5,224 nucleotides of DNA from Deltaproteobacteria bacterium (GCA_026388915.1 JAPLIW010000630.1:1-5224), one strand, 5' to 3'. Shown: positions 1 through 4,650, counted from the first letter of the stretch. Numbers and translations: made by a program. The notes: generated by a model from the letters alone, not told the origin.

Positions 1-182
1 CCCGACTGAGCGATGTAGGAAGCCTGGGTGAGGTCCCGGAAATTCTCGGCCAGGGTGGCCTCCACCCGGATGGCCCGGTTCATCTCCAGCCCGGTCACCA
101 CCAGGAGAGTAAGGATCAAAAGGGTCAGCACCAGGGCCACCCCCCTTTGGTCTCTAATTTTTCCGCCCTTCCTGCCGATCAT
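1..182 (-). CDS. gspK: GspK, T2SS minor pseudopilin (5' end only, truncated by window edge)
   Basis: First 60 residues of a type II secretion minor pseudopilin. GspK sits at the tip of the pseudopilus in a complex with GspI and GspJ. Seen: a leader with several basic residues (MIGRKGGKIRDQRG), likely cleavage after Gly14, then a hydrophobic helix starting VALVLTLLILTLLVVTG. Residue +5 of the mature protein is Leu (L19), not the Glu found in the other pseudopilins; absence of Glu5 is a known hallmark of GspK, and this with the position after gspJ identifies the gene. The residues after the helix (LEMNRAIRVEATLAEN) also look like GspK. The start is ATG at 182; an in-frame stop lies about 24 nt upstream with no alternative start between. 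No clear Shine-Dalgarno sequence precedes it. The 242-nt gap to gspJ is filled with repeats. The large globular domain lies outside the window. Confidence 0.87.
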   Translation of the reverse strand, partial: MIGRKGGKIRDQRGVALVLTLLILTLLVVTGLEMNRAIRVEATLAENFRDLTQASYIAQS

Positions 183-223
183 TTGGGTCTCAAGTAAAGG
201 TATTATAGTATAGGTCGGAGTTT

Positions 224-252
224 GTAGGGGCGACCCGCCGGGTCGCCCCTAC
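224..252. repeat. 29-bp near-perfect palindrome in the gspJ-gspK gap
   Basis: Two perfect 13-bp arms (GTAGGGGCGACCC and its reverse complement) separated by the three bases GCC. It would form a very stable hairpin in DNA or RNA on either strand. The 7-mer CGGAGTT occurs at 216-222 and again at 252-258, so the palindrome is bracketed by short direct repeats that could be a target duplication. No U-run follows on either strand, so it is not a standard terminator. I recall similar GGGGCGACC palindromes as dispersed repeats in environmental genomes, but cannot confirm that here. Confidence 0.85.
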
Positions 253-304
253 GGAGTTCGGAGTCAAAGACGATAAAGCTCTGTTTTTAATTTCAGGTAT
301 TTTC

Positions 305-334
305 TTATCCGTGTTCATCCGTGTCCCATTAAAT
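305..334. repeat. 10-bp-period array, copy 1 (TTATCCGTGT type)
   Basis: Two consecutive 10-bp units, TTATCCGTGT (305-314) and TCATCCGTGT (315-324), followed by CCCATTAAAT. It is a variant of the array at 354-393 with C for T in the core (ATCCGTGT against ATCTGTGT). Read on the minus strand it gives the CACGGATGAACACGGAT motif. Non-coding; it lies in the gap between gspJ and gspK. Confidence 0.8.
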
Positions 335-353
335 TTTTGCCTTTGTCTTTGCC

Positions 354-393
354 TAATCTGTGTTTATCTGTGTTCATCTGTGTCCCATTAAAA
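354..393. repeat. 10-bp-period array, copy 2 (TTATCTGTGT type)
   Basis: Three consecutive 10-bp units, TAATCTGTGT (354-363), TTATCTGTGT (364-373) and TCATCTGTGT (374-383), followed by CCCATTAAAA. The trailing CCCATTAAA is shared with copy 1 at 305-334, so the two copies are a direct duplication of a composite unit about 59 nt apart. It belongs to the gspJ-gspK gap and has no coding potential of its own. Confidence 0.85.
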
Positions 394-400
394 TCTTTTT

Positions 401-417
401 CCTGCGGCTCTGTGGTG
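401..417 (-). repeat. CACCACAGAG box just after the gspJ stop
   Basis: On the minus strand, CACCACAGAGCCGCAGG begins 7 nt after the gspJ stop codon. The decamer CACCACAGAG recurs 8 nt after the gspH stop, and as CACCGCAGAG 11 nt after the gspI stop. It is the leading edge of the repeat-filled gap. Function unknown. Confidence 0.7.
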
Positions 418-424
418 TTGGAGT

Positions 425-1120
425 TCATCCGCTCATCGCCAAAAAGACCTGGGTTCGGAAATCGTGCGCCTGCCCGCGGGAATCTTCCAGCCGCAGGTGA
501 ATCTCCACCCGGGAGGGAAGCTGATTCCGCCGTTCCCCCTCCAGGGAGTTCCACTCTTTGCTCTTCTTCCCCTGGGCATCAAAATAGGAAAAGCTCAGGC
601 CGCGAACGCGGTCACATAGGGCCAGGGAGCGTCCCCCTCGGAGAAGGTCCCCATCCCGCGCCTCGTCCTGACGCCGGAACAGGGTGAAGCCCTTCCTGCC
701 CGGGGCGCGGTCCAGGGAATAGCCCAGTTCGAGCACCCCCCATCCGCCCTCGACAGAAATTTCCCGGGGAGGGGGGAAATGGGTAAAATCCAGACGGTCC
801 AGAAACTCATTCCCCTCTCTGGTGGAACGGCCAACCAGGCCCGTGCGGTAGGCCTGGAAGCCCTCTTTCGGGGAAACCAGCGCGGCCCCCTTCAATTCTC
901 CGGTCACCTTTTCCAGGATCATCCGGCCCTGCCGGATGACCTCCGCCCGGTCGTCCGTCTCGGCCATGACCATCATGGACTGATGGAAGGTGAGATATAG
1001 AAGCGATAGCACGACTGCCAGGATGGAGAGGGTGATCAGCACTTCGAACAGGGTAAAGCCTAAAGAATTTTTAGCCACAGGGGGCACAGCGCGGCTGCGC
1101 CGCAACCAAAAACAGGTCAT
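425..1120 (-). CDS. gspJ: GspJ, T2SS minor pseudopilin
   Basis: Minor pseudopilin of the type II secretion pseudopilus tip complex, inserted in the inner membrane and processed by prepilin peptidase. From the start chosen here it is 231 aa. Seen: SLG then FTLFEVLITLSILAVVLSLL, that is cleavage after Gly21, N-methyl-Phe at +1, Glu at +5 and one transmembrane helix. The mature part is about 210 aa, typical of GspJ, and the gene lies between gspI and gspK. The start is uncertain. The open frame extends up to 1318, but the extra residues come from an intergenic palindromic repeat (1161-1210) and are rejected. ATG at 1120 gives a 21-residue leader; GTG at 1078 gives MAKNSLG, a compact leader more typical of pseudopilins. 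Neither has a good Shine-Dalgarno sequence. The leader region itself resembles repeat sequence (CTGTGGCTAAAA). The stop is followed within 7 nt by a CACCACAGAG box. Confidence 0.9.
   Translation of the reverse strand: MTCFWLRRSRAVPPVAKNSLGFTLFEVLITLSILAVVLSLLYLTFHQSMMVMAETDDRAEVIRQGRMILEKVTGELKGAALVSPKEGFQAYRTGLVGRSTREGNEFLDRLDFTHFPPPREISVEGGWGVLELGYSLDRAPGRKGFTLFRRQDEARDGDLLRGGRSLALCDRVRGLSFSYFDAQGKKSKEWNSLEGERRNQLPSRVEIHLRLEDSRGQAHDFRTQVFLAMSG
1091..1103. repeat. Small GC hairpin at the 5' end of gspJ
   Basis: GCGGC and GCCGC arms separated by three bases (TGC on the plus strand). It lies within the leader-coding part of gspJ if ATG 1120 is used, or just upstream of the start if GTG 1078 is used. 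In the second case it would lie in the translation-initiation region and could mask or shape ribosome access. Confidence 0.5.
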
Positions 1121-1160
1121 CTTGCTGGAAGAGTTTTGCTCAGGGTTACGGGTGATCCCA

Positions 1161-1210
1161 GAAATCCCCCCTTCGCCCCCCTTTCCTAAAGGGGGGTTGG
1201 GGGGGATTTC
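1161..1210. repeat. G/C-run palindromic repeat, copy 1
   Basis: A 50-bp imperfect palindrome with ends GAAATCCCCCC and GGGGGGATTTC, an inner pair of CCCCCCTTT and AAAGGGGGG, and a three-base centre (CCT). Its right arm, from AAAGGGGGG to the end (1188-1210), is identical over 23 nt to that of the copy at 4713-4759. Read through on the minus strand it yields the NPPLGKGGEGG peptide, which falsely lengthens gspJ. A dispersed non-coding repeat is the likely identity. Confidence 0.88.
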
Positions 1211-1270
1211 AGAGAAGCGTTTCCCACCTAAATATTCTTTACAAAATTTAGAGAGTCTGCACGTTAGCAG

Positions 1271-1288
1271 TACAGAGAACGCAGAGGA
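1271..1288 (+). repeat. 9-bp-period CGCAGAG array (right arm of the gspI-gspJ bracket)
   Basis: Two 9-bp units, TACAGAGAA and CGCAGAGGA, on the plus strand. Its orientation is opposite to the CTCTGCG array at 1471-1500, so the pair forms inverted brackets around 1289-1470. Confidence 0.65.
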
Positions 1289-1470
1289 TTTTGGTTTGTG
1301 AAAAAAAATGACTGTCATATTCTTCTTTCAATCGAATCCGAATGCTGCCTTATATTCGGCTTCCTTCAGAAACCCTTAAGGAGGAGGTTTTCTTCCGCGA
1401 TTCGCCCAAGCGGTTTGTGAAATCCTCTCAGCCATCGCCTTCTAACGAGAGGGGAGCTTTTGCCAAAAAT

Positions 1471-1500
1471 ATCTCTGCGCTCTCTGCGTCCTCTGCGGTG
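1471..1500 (-). repeat. 9-bp-period CGCAGAG array directly after the gspI stop
   Basis: On the plus strand three 9-bp units can be read: TCTCTGCGC, TCTCTGCGT and CCTCTGCGG. On the minus strand the array opens with CACCGCAGAG, 11 nt after the gspI stop codon. It is the left bracket of the gspI-gspJ gap element. Confidence 0.82.
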
Positions 1501-1511
1501 AAAATGTCTTT

Positions 1512-1892
1512 TTACTTCTGTGCGAAGTAGGCAACCAACTCCAGCGTGCGCTCCCGGGTGCCGTCTTTCCAGAGAACCCGGACCAGGGCCTGGCGGATGG
1601 CCGGCAGCTCGGTGGCGGTTACCACCTGCTCCCACCGCAATGAAGGGTGGGCCTCTCCCCCGGGCCCCGAATTTTTCCCCACTTCGGGAAACCCCATTCC
1701 TTCCAGCTCGGCCATCTTCTCCCGGGCCAGCAAAGTAGCCAGGGAAATCTGGTTCGATTCATCCAAAAGGCGGATGCTTCCGGCCTGAGCCCGCAGGAAT
1801 GCCACCCCCACCAGGGCCAGAATGGCCAGCGCAATCATCACTTCGAGAAGGGTAAATCCTTGGAACCCCGTGAGGGGTCTGGCCTTTTTCAT
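1512..1892 (-). CDS. gspI: GspI, T2SS minor pseudopilin
   Basis: Minor pseudopilin that nucleates the H/I/J/K tip complex of the pseudopilus; inner membrane, processed by prepilin peptidase. It is 126 aa, normal for GspI. Seen: leader MKKARPLTGFQG, cleavage after Gly12, mature N-terminus FTLLEVMIALAILALVGVAF with Glu at +5, then the GspI-like continuation SNQISLATLLAREKMAELE and a short C-terminal domain ending VAYFAQK. The start is ATG at 1892, supported by AAGGA at 1902-1906 with a 9-nt spacer. A longer frame to 1976 would add 28 residues derived from a CGCAGAG repeat and is rejected. It lies 283 nt after gspH and about 390 nt before gspJ; both gaps contain 9-bp repeat arrays. Confidence 0.92.
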   Translation of the reverse strand: MKKARPLTGFQGFTLLEVMIALAILALVGVAFLRAQAGSIRLLDESNQISLATLLAREKMAELEGMGFPEVGKNSGPGGEAHPSLRWEQVVTATELPAIRQALVRVLWKDGTRERTLELVAYFAQK

Positions 1893-1901
1893 CCTTTCCG
1901 G

Positions 1902-1906
1902 TCCTT
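1902..1906 (-). promoter_or_regulatory. Shine-Dalgarno site of gspI
   Basis: AAGGA on the minus strand, 9 nt before ATG 1892. It decides the gspI start against the longer frame that would read into the upstream repeat. Confidence 0.65.
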
Positions 1907-1917
1907 TAAAAATTAAT

Positions 1918-1944
1918 CGCAGAGCACGCCGAGCACGCAGAGTT
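1918..1944 (+). repeat. 9-bp-period CGCAGAG array upstream of gspI
   Basis: Three exact 9-bp steps: CGCAGAGCA, CGCCGAGCA and CGCAGAGTT. It ends 26 nt before the gspI start, outside the Shine-Dalgarno region. It is the gspI-proximal edge of the gspH-gspI gap repeat block. Confidence 0.82.
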
Positions 1945-2014
1945 AAAGGCTCACAAACAAATAAATAACCAATCATATCTTGGCTTTGTATTTTGACAAA
2001 TATTTAGGTTTTCC

Positions 2015-2093
2015 CTGCGAACTCTGCGACCCCGAGCGAAGCGGGCGAGAGAAAAAATCTTTATCTCGCAGAGGCCGCAGAGCACGCAGAGAT
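2015..2093. repeat. Inverted pair of CTCTGCG arrays with internal hairpin, gspH-gspI gap
   Basis: CTGCGAACTCTGCGA (2015-2029) and TCGCAGAGGCCGCAG (2066-2080) are reverse complements with two mismatches in 15. The right arm continues as 9-bp units CGCAGAGGC, CGCAGAGCA and CGCAGAGAT (2067-2093). The 36-nt spacer contains a small CCCG/CGGG stem around AGCGAAG (2031-2045). On RNA this could fold into a long imperfect stem. Non-coding. Confidence 0.72.
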
Positions 2094-2140
2094 ATCCATA
2101 GAAATACCGGCAAACTATGAATGAATCCTTTCAGCCCTTT

Positions 2141-2167
2141 CTCGGTGTTCTCCGTGTCTCTGTGGTG
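2141..2167 (-). repeat. 9-bp-period array directly after the gspH stop
   Basis: Plus-strand units CTCGGTGTT, CTCCGTGTC and TCTGTGGTG, each 9 bp. On the minus strand it opens with CACCACAGAG, 8 nt after the gspH stop codon. It belongs to the same family as the box after gspJ and the array after gspI. Confidence 0.78.
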
Positions 2168-2175
2168 AATAATTC

Positions 2176-2721
2176 TTAAGAAGTTTTTCTCTCCACGTAG
2201 CCGGCCGTGACTTCCGTCTTGCCTCCCAGGGGATGAACGAAAATGGTGAAGATCTCCTCTTCGCCCCTCCGGAGATGAATCTCGCATTCATCGGCCCACC
2301 CCGTGGGGGAAAATTCCACGTAGGCCGTGCCCTCCCGCATCTTTCCTCTTTCCGGGTGAGACACGTCGAGAAAGGTGACCCCGGTCGGCAGATAGCCGGG
2401 CCTCCCCAGGGGAGAGGAATCCCGCAGGAAGGAGTCCCGCCCCCCTTCCCGGCTGACCCAGTAGGCGTTTTCCTTCAGGTCCAGGTTCAACCGAAATCTC
2501 TGCTTGGTGGTGGCCGCCTGGCTTTGGGCGTATCTCATGGACCCCACAAGCTGGAGAACCGCCCTCTTGGCATCCCGCGGTTCCAGGAGCCCCCGAAAAT
2601 TGGGAAAGGTCAGCAGAAAGACAAAGCCCAGAATCAGGATCACCACCATCAATTCGGCGAGACTGAACCCCGGGCTACCTTTCGATGTCGGCGTTCTCCC
2701 CCTCTCCACCCTCTTCTCCAT
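2176..2721 (-). CDS. gspH: GspH, T2SS minor pseudopilin
   Basis: Minor pseudopilin linking the GspG shaft to the I/J/K tip of the pseudopilus; inner membrane and periplasm. It is 181 aa, within the GspH range. Seen: a basic leader ending SKGSPG, cleavage after Gly18, then FSLAELMVVILILGFVFLLTFP with Glu at +5, followed by DAKRAVLQLVGSMRYAQSQA, the typical GspH/FimT stretch, and a beta-rich C-terminus. The start is ATG at 2721, 47 nt inside the end of gspG, which suggests translational coupling. GGGAGG (2724-2729) lies only 2 nt before that ATG. An alternative GTG at 2709 has GGAG with a 6-nt spacer and would give a 14-residue leader. The mature protein is the same either way. The stop is followed within 8 nt by a CACCACAGAG repeat. 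Confidence 0.9.
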   Translation of the reverse strand: MEKRVERGRTPTSKGSPGFSLAELMVVILILGFVFLLTFPNFRGLLEPRDAKRAVLQLVGSMRYAQSQAATTKQRFRLNLDLKENAYWVSREGGRDSFLRDSSPLGRPGYLPTGVTFLDVSHPERGKMREGTAYVEFSPTGWADECEIHLRRGEEEIFTIFVHPLGGKTEVTAGYVERKTS

Positions 2722-3121
2722 CGCCTCCCAGGGATTTCAGGTCGAAGTCCTTGTTCTTGATTCCCGGGGAGACATACACGTAAGGCCTGTTCCAGGGGTC
2801 CTGCGGGACTTTTCCTTTTTCCAGGTACCCGCCCTCGCGCCAGTTTGCGGAAACGGCCCCGGTGACCGGCTTCTGCACCAGGGCCTCCAAACCCTGTTCC
2901 GTGGTCGGGTACATTCCGGTATCCAGCTTGTAGAGCTTCAACGCCGCTTCCAGGTTCTCGATCTGCAGCTTGGCCTTGATCTTCTTGGCCTCCTCGGTCC
3001 GGCCCATGAATCGGGGAAGGACCAGCCCGGCCAGGATGCCCAGGATCACGATCACCACCATGATCTCGATCAGGGTGAAGCCCCGACTTTTTTTCTTTTG
3101 GGAATCTCGTAAAATTTTCAT
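2675..3121 (-). CDS. gspG: GspG, T2SS major pseudopilin
   Basis: Major subunit of the type II secretion pseudopilus, polymerised from the inner membrane by GspE and GspF. It is 148 aa, the usual size. Seen: leader MKILRDSQKKKSRG, cleavage after Gly14, helix FTLIEIMVVIVILGILAGLVLP with Glu19 at +5, then the GspG signatures MYPTTEQGLEALV (about 70-82), GYLEKGKVPQDPWNRPY (about 98-114) and the acidic loop SLGGDGEEGGEGENADI near 130-146. In characterised GspG/PulG proteins this loop binds calcium; Asp134 and Asp145 are the candidate ligands here (inferred from family knowledge). The start is ATG at 3121 with GAGGTGA at 3125-3131. Its last 47 nt overlap the start of gspH. It lies 280 nt after gspF, in a gap filled with 7-bp-period repeats. 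Confidence 0.97.
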   Translation of the reverse strand: MKILRDSQKKKSRGFTLIEIMVVIVILGILAGLVLPRFMGRTEEAKKIKAKLQIENLEAALKLYKLDTGMYPTTEQGLEALVQKPVTGAVSANWREGGYLEKGKVPQDPWNRPYVYVSPGIKNKDFDLKSLGGDGEEGGEGENADIER

Positions 3122-3124
3122 CGT

Positions 3125-3131
3125 TCACCTC
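3125..3131 (-). promoter_or_regulatory. Shine-Dalgarno site of gspG
   Basis: GAGGTGA on the minus strand, with core GAGGT five bases before ATG 3121. It is the strongest ribosome binding site in the window, in keeping with GspG being the subunit needed in highest amount. Confidence 0.7.
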
Positions 3132-3139
3132 ACCTTCCG

Positions 3140-3178
3140 CTGACTGCCGACCGCCGGATGTTGCCTCCTGAATCCTGA
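3140..3178. repeat. 7-bp-period array upstream of gspG
   Basis: Steps of seven: CTGACTG, CCGACCG, CCGGATG, TTGCCTC, CTGAATC. The 28 nt at 3151-3178 match 3313-3340 with two mismatches, so this block is a direct repeat of part of the longer array at 3266-3398. It ends 18 nt before the gspG start, leaving the ribosome binding site free. Confidence 0.8.
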
Positions 3179-3186
3179 AAATAGAT

Positions 3187-3203
3187 CGCTTCGCTCATCG
3201 AAG
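3187..3203. repeat. Hairpin GCTTCG/CGAAGC in the gspF-gspG gap
   Basis: Six-bp perfect arms GCTTCG and CGAAGC with a 5-nt loop (CTCAT). A second possible pairing uses CTTCGCT (3188-3194) and AGCGAAG (3216-3222). It lies between the two heptamer blocks. The AGCGAAGC word also occurs at 2035-2042 and 4901-4908. Confidence 0.5.
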
Positions 3204-3237
3204 CAGAGAGCGGAGAGCGAAGGGAATGGAAAAAAGC

Positions 3238-3262
3238 GTTATTCGTTACTCGTTATTCGTTT
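3238..3262. repeat. CGTTATT heptamer array, gspF-gspG gap
   Basis: Seven-bp steps CGTTATT, CGTTACT, CGTTATT and CGTTTAA. The same word family occurs on the other side of gspF (4630-4650) and again at 4813-4847. It runs almost directly into the CCTGAAT heptamers at 3266. Confidence 0.8.
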
Positions 3263-3265
3263 AAA

Positions 3266-3398
3266 CCTGAATCCTGATTCCTGACTTCTGACCGCCGACC
3301 GTTGACCGCTGACCGCTGGATGTTGCCTCCTGAACCCTGAACCCTGAACCCTGAATCCTGGTTCCTGAATCCTGTCTCCTGATTCCGCATTCCGCATT
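3266..3398. repeat. Long 7-bp-period degenerate array, gspF-gspG gap
   Basis: About 19 consecutive heptamers with one 8-bp step (3280-3287). The words drift through CCTGAAT, CCTGATT, CTGACCG, CTGGATG, TTGCCTC, CCTGAAC (three in a row, 3329-3349), CCTGAAT, CCTGTCT and CCGCATT (two in a row, 3385-3398). On the minus strand it begins 3 nt after the gspF stop. A 7-bp period is not a multiple of three, and stop codons appear in every frame, so it is non-coding. Comparable heptanucleotide repeats (STRR) are known from cyanobacteria, but these words are different. Confidence 0.9.
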
Positions 3399-3401
3399 TT
3401 T

Positions 3402-4616
3402 TTATCGGATCATCTGGCTCATCTCCAGAATGGGCAAGAGAACGGCCAGGGCGACAAAACCCACGCCCACTCCCATGACCAGAATCATGAGCGGCTCCAC
3501 CAGGGCGATGAGGCCGCGAAGATCGCTCTCGGCTTCATTCTCCAGGCTCGACGCCACCTTCTCCAGCATCCGGGCAAGCACCCCGCTTTTCTCCCCCACC
3601 GCCACCATCTCCAGAACCATGGAGGGGAAGAGACCGCTAACTTTCAGAGAAGGAGCCATCTCTTCTCCCTCCCGGACCCGTTCCCGGGCCTCACCCAGGG
3701 CCCGGGAGAGGAGACGGTTCCCCGCCACGTCCTGGGAGAATTCCAGCGCCTGGAGGAGAGGGAGCCCTCCGCCCAGCAGCGTTGCCAGGGTCCGCGCCCA
3801 CCGGGAAACGGCCAGCCGGCGATGAAGATCCCGGACCAGGGGGAGCCTCAATTTCAGGCGGTCCCAGAGAAGCCCCCCGGATTCGCTCCGCAGGTATTTC
3901 CGCAGCCAGAAAATCAGAAGGATGAGGACCGCCCCCACCGCCCACCAGAAGCGGTTCAGAAAGTCACTCACCGCGATCAGAATCAAGGTGGGCCAGGGAA
4001 GAGACTGGCCGAGGTCGGAAAAGATTTTGGTAACCGTGGGGACCACGAAGGTCAGGAGAAAAAAAAGAACCCCCAGGCCGATGACGAACATGAACGCCGG
4101 ATAGGTCAGGGCCGCCCGGATTCTCTGGCGGAGGGCCACCTGGTGCTCGCTGAAATCGGCCCACCGGCTCAGGGTGAGGGCCAGGGTCCCGCTCACTTCT
4201 CCGGCTCTCACCAATCCGATAAAAAGGCCGGAGAAGATCCGGGGATGAGCCGTGAGGGCGTCGGCCAGGCTGCTCCCTTCCCGCACTCTCTCCCGGATCT
4301 GGGTCAGGGTCGTCCGGAGATAGGGATGTCCGGACTGGTCGATCAGGGCCGACAGGCAGGAGACCAGGGGGATGCCGGCCTCCATGAGCGTGGCCATCTG
4401 CCGAAAAACCTGGGCCAGGTCTTTGGCCTTCACCCGGCTGAAGAGCCGGAGCGCGGGGCCCGGCTGCGCCAGGGCGGCTGACTCTTCCCGGATTTCGGTG
4501 GGATAGACGCCCTGGCCTTTCAGCTTGGTCCGGGCCGTGCGGGCGCTCTCCGCGTCAATGATCCCGCGAACCGCCTTCCCCGAACCGTTCAGCGCCTCAT
4601 ATTCGAAGATGGGCAA
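3402..4616 (-). CDS. gspF: GspF, T2SS inner-membrane platform protein
   Basis: Polytopic inner-membrane protein that couples the GspE ATPase to pseudopilus assembly. It is 404 aa, full family length. Seen: the GspF N-terminus PIFEYEALNGSGKAVRGIIDA, a first cytoplasmic T2SSF domain at about 67-190 (FRQMATLMEAGIPL, GLVRAGEVSGTL), transmembrane helices at about 170-195 and 222-240, a second T2SSF domain at about 270-390 (RTLATLLGGGLPLLQALE, MVAVGEKSGVL) and a last helix at about 372-396 ending LPILEMSQMIR. The two domains show the expected internal repeat. The start codon is TTG at 4616, chosen because the next residues are the conserved start of the family; GAGGA at 4626-4630 lies 9 nt upstream. 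It is 375 nt after gspE and 280 nt before gspG. The related pilus protein PilC is an alternative in principle, but the gsp neighbours exclude it. Confidence 0.97.
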   Translation of the reverse strand: MPIFEYEALNGSGKAVRGIIDAESARTARTKLKGQGVYPTEIREESAALAQPGPALRLFSRVKAKDLAQVFRQMATLMEAGIPLVSCLSALIDQSGHPYLRTTLTQIRERVREGSSLADALTAHPRIFSGLFIGLVRAGEVSGTLALTLSRWADFSEHQVALRQRIRAALTYPAFMFVIGLGVLFFLLTFVVPTVTKIFSDLGQSLPWPTLILIAVSDFLNRFWWAVGAVLILLIFWLRKYLRSESGGLLWDRLKLRLPLVRDLHRRLAVSRWARTLATLLGGGLPLLQALEFSQDVAGNRLLSRALGEARERVREGEEMAPSLKVSGLFPSMVLEMVAVGEKSGVLARMLEKVASSLENEAESDLRGLIALVEPLMILVMGVGVGFVALAVLLPILEMSQMIR

Positions 4617-4625
4617 GTGTCTTAT

Positions 4626-4630
4626 TCCTC
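4626..4630 (-). promoter_or_regulatory. Shine-Dalgarno site of gspF
   Basis: GAGGA on the minus strand, 9 nt before the TTG start at 4616. It is fused to the edge of a CGTTATT heptamer array (minus-strand AACGAGGAATAA), so the ribosome binding site seems to be a modified repeat unit or directly abuts one. Confidence 0.6.
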
Positions 4631-4650
4631 GTTATTCGTTATACGTTATT
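4630..4650. repeat. CGTTATT heptamer array upstream of gspF
   Basis: Three 7-bp units, CGTTATT, CGTTATA and CGTTATT, ending beside the gspF ribosome binding site. Related arrays lie at 3238-3262 and 4813-4847. Confidence 0.8.

Larger units (their letters stand above)
1121..1511. other. gspI-gspJ gap (about 390 nt), no gene
   Basis: No credible gene on either strand. It holds, in coordinate order, a G/C-run palindrome (1161-1210), a CAGAG-type array (1271-1288), about 180 nt without recognised repeats (1289-1470) and a CTCTGCG array (1471-1500). The two arrays point in opposite directions and bracket the middle part. Short frames here encode low-complexity translations of the repeats. Confidence 0.8.

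Noticed and set aside
202..207. TATAAT on the minus strand, 20 nt before gspK, as a -10 box
   Set aside because: No -35-like hexamer at the right distance, and gspK is expected to be co-transcribed; one AT-rich hexamer is not enough.
224..252. Palindrome as a rho-independent terminator between gspJ and gspK
   Set aside because: The stem is strong but no T-run follows on either strand, and the operon continues.
315..554. Minus-strand ORF of 79 aa ending MNTDKHRLGKDKGK
   Set aside because: Out-of-frame shadow of gspJ running into the 10-bp-period arrays.
1121..1318. N-terminal extension of gspJ up to ATG 1318
   Set aside because: The added 66 residues are a translation of the G/C-run palindrome and other gap sequence, and would put a long non-prepilin segment before the cleavage site.
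1893..1976. N-terminal extension of gspI up to ATG 1976
   Set aside because: It reads through the CGCAGAG array, and ATG 1892 has a good leader and ribosome binding site.
1973..2287. Minus-strand ORF of 104 aa containing HHRDTENTEKG
   Set aside because: It starts in another frame inside gspH and continues through the repeats; the peptide is a translated repeat, not a protein family.
3266..3398. Heptamer array as a CRISPR array
   Set aside because: The repeats are 7 bp, contiguous and degenerate, without 25-40-nt spacers, and there are no cas genes.
3822..4481. Plus-strand ORF of 219 aa opposite gspF
   Set aside because: Antisense shadow of a clear gspF; low-complexity, rich in Gly, Pro, Gln and Glu, with no recognisable domain.
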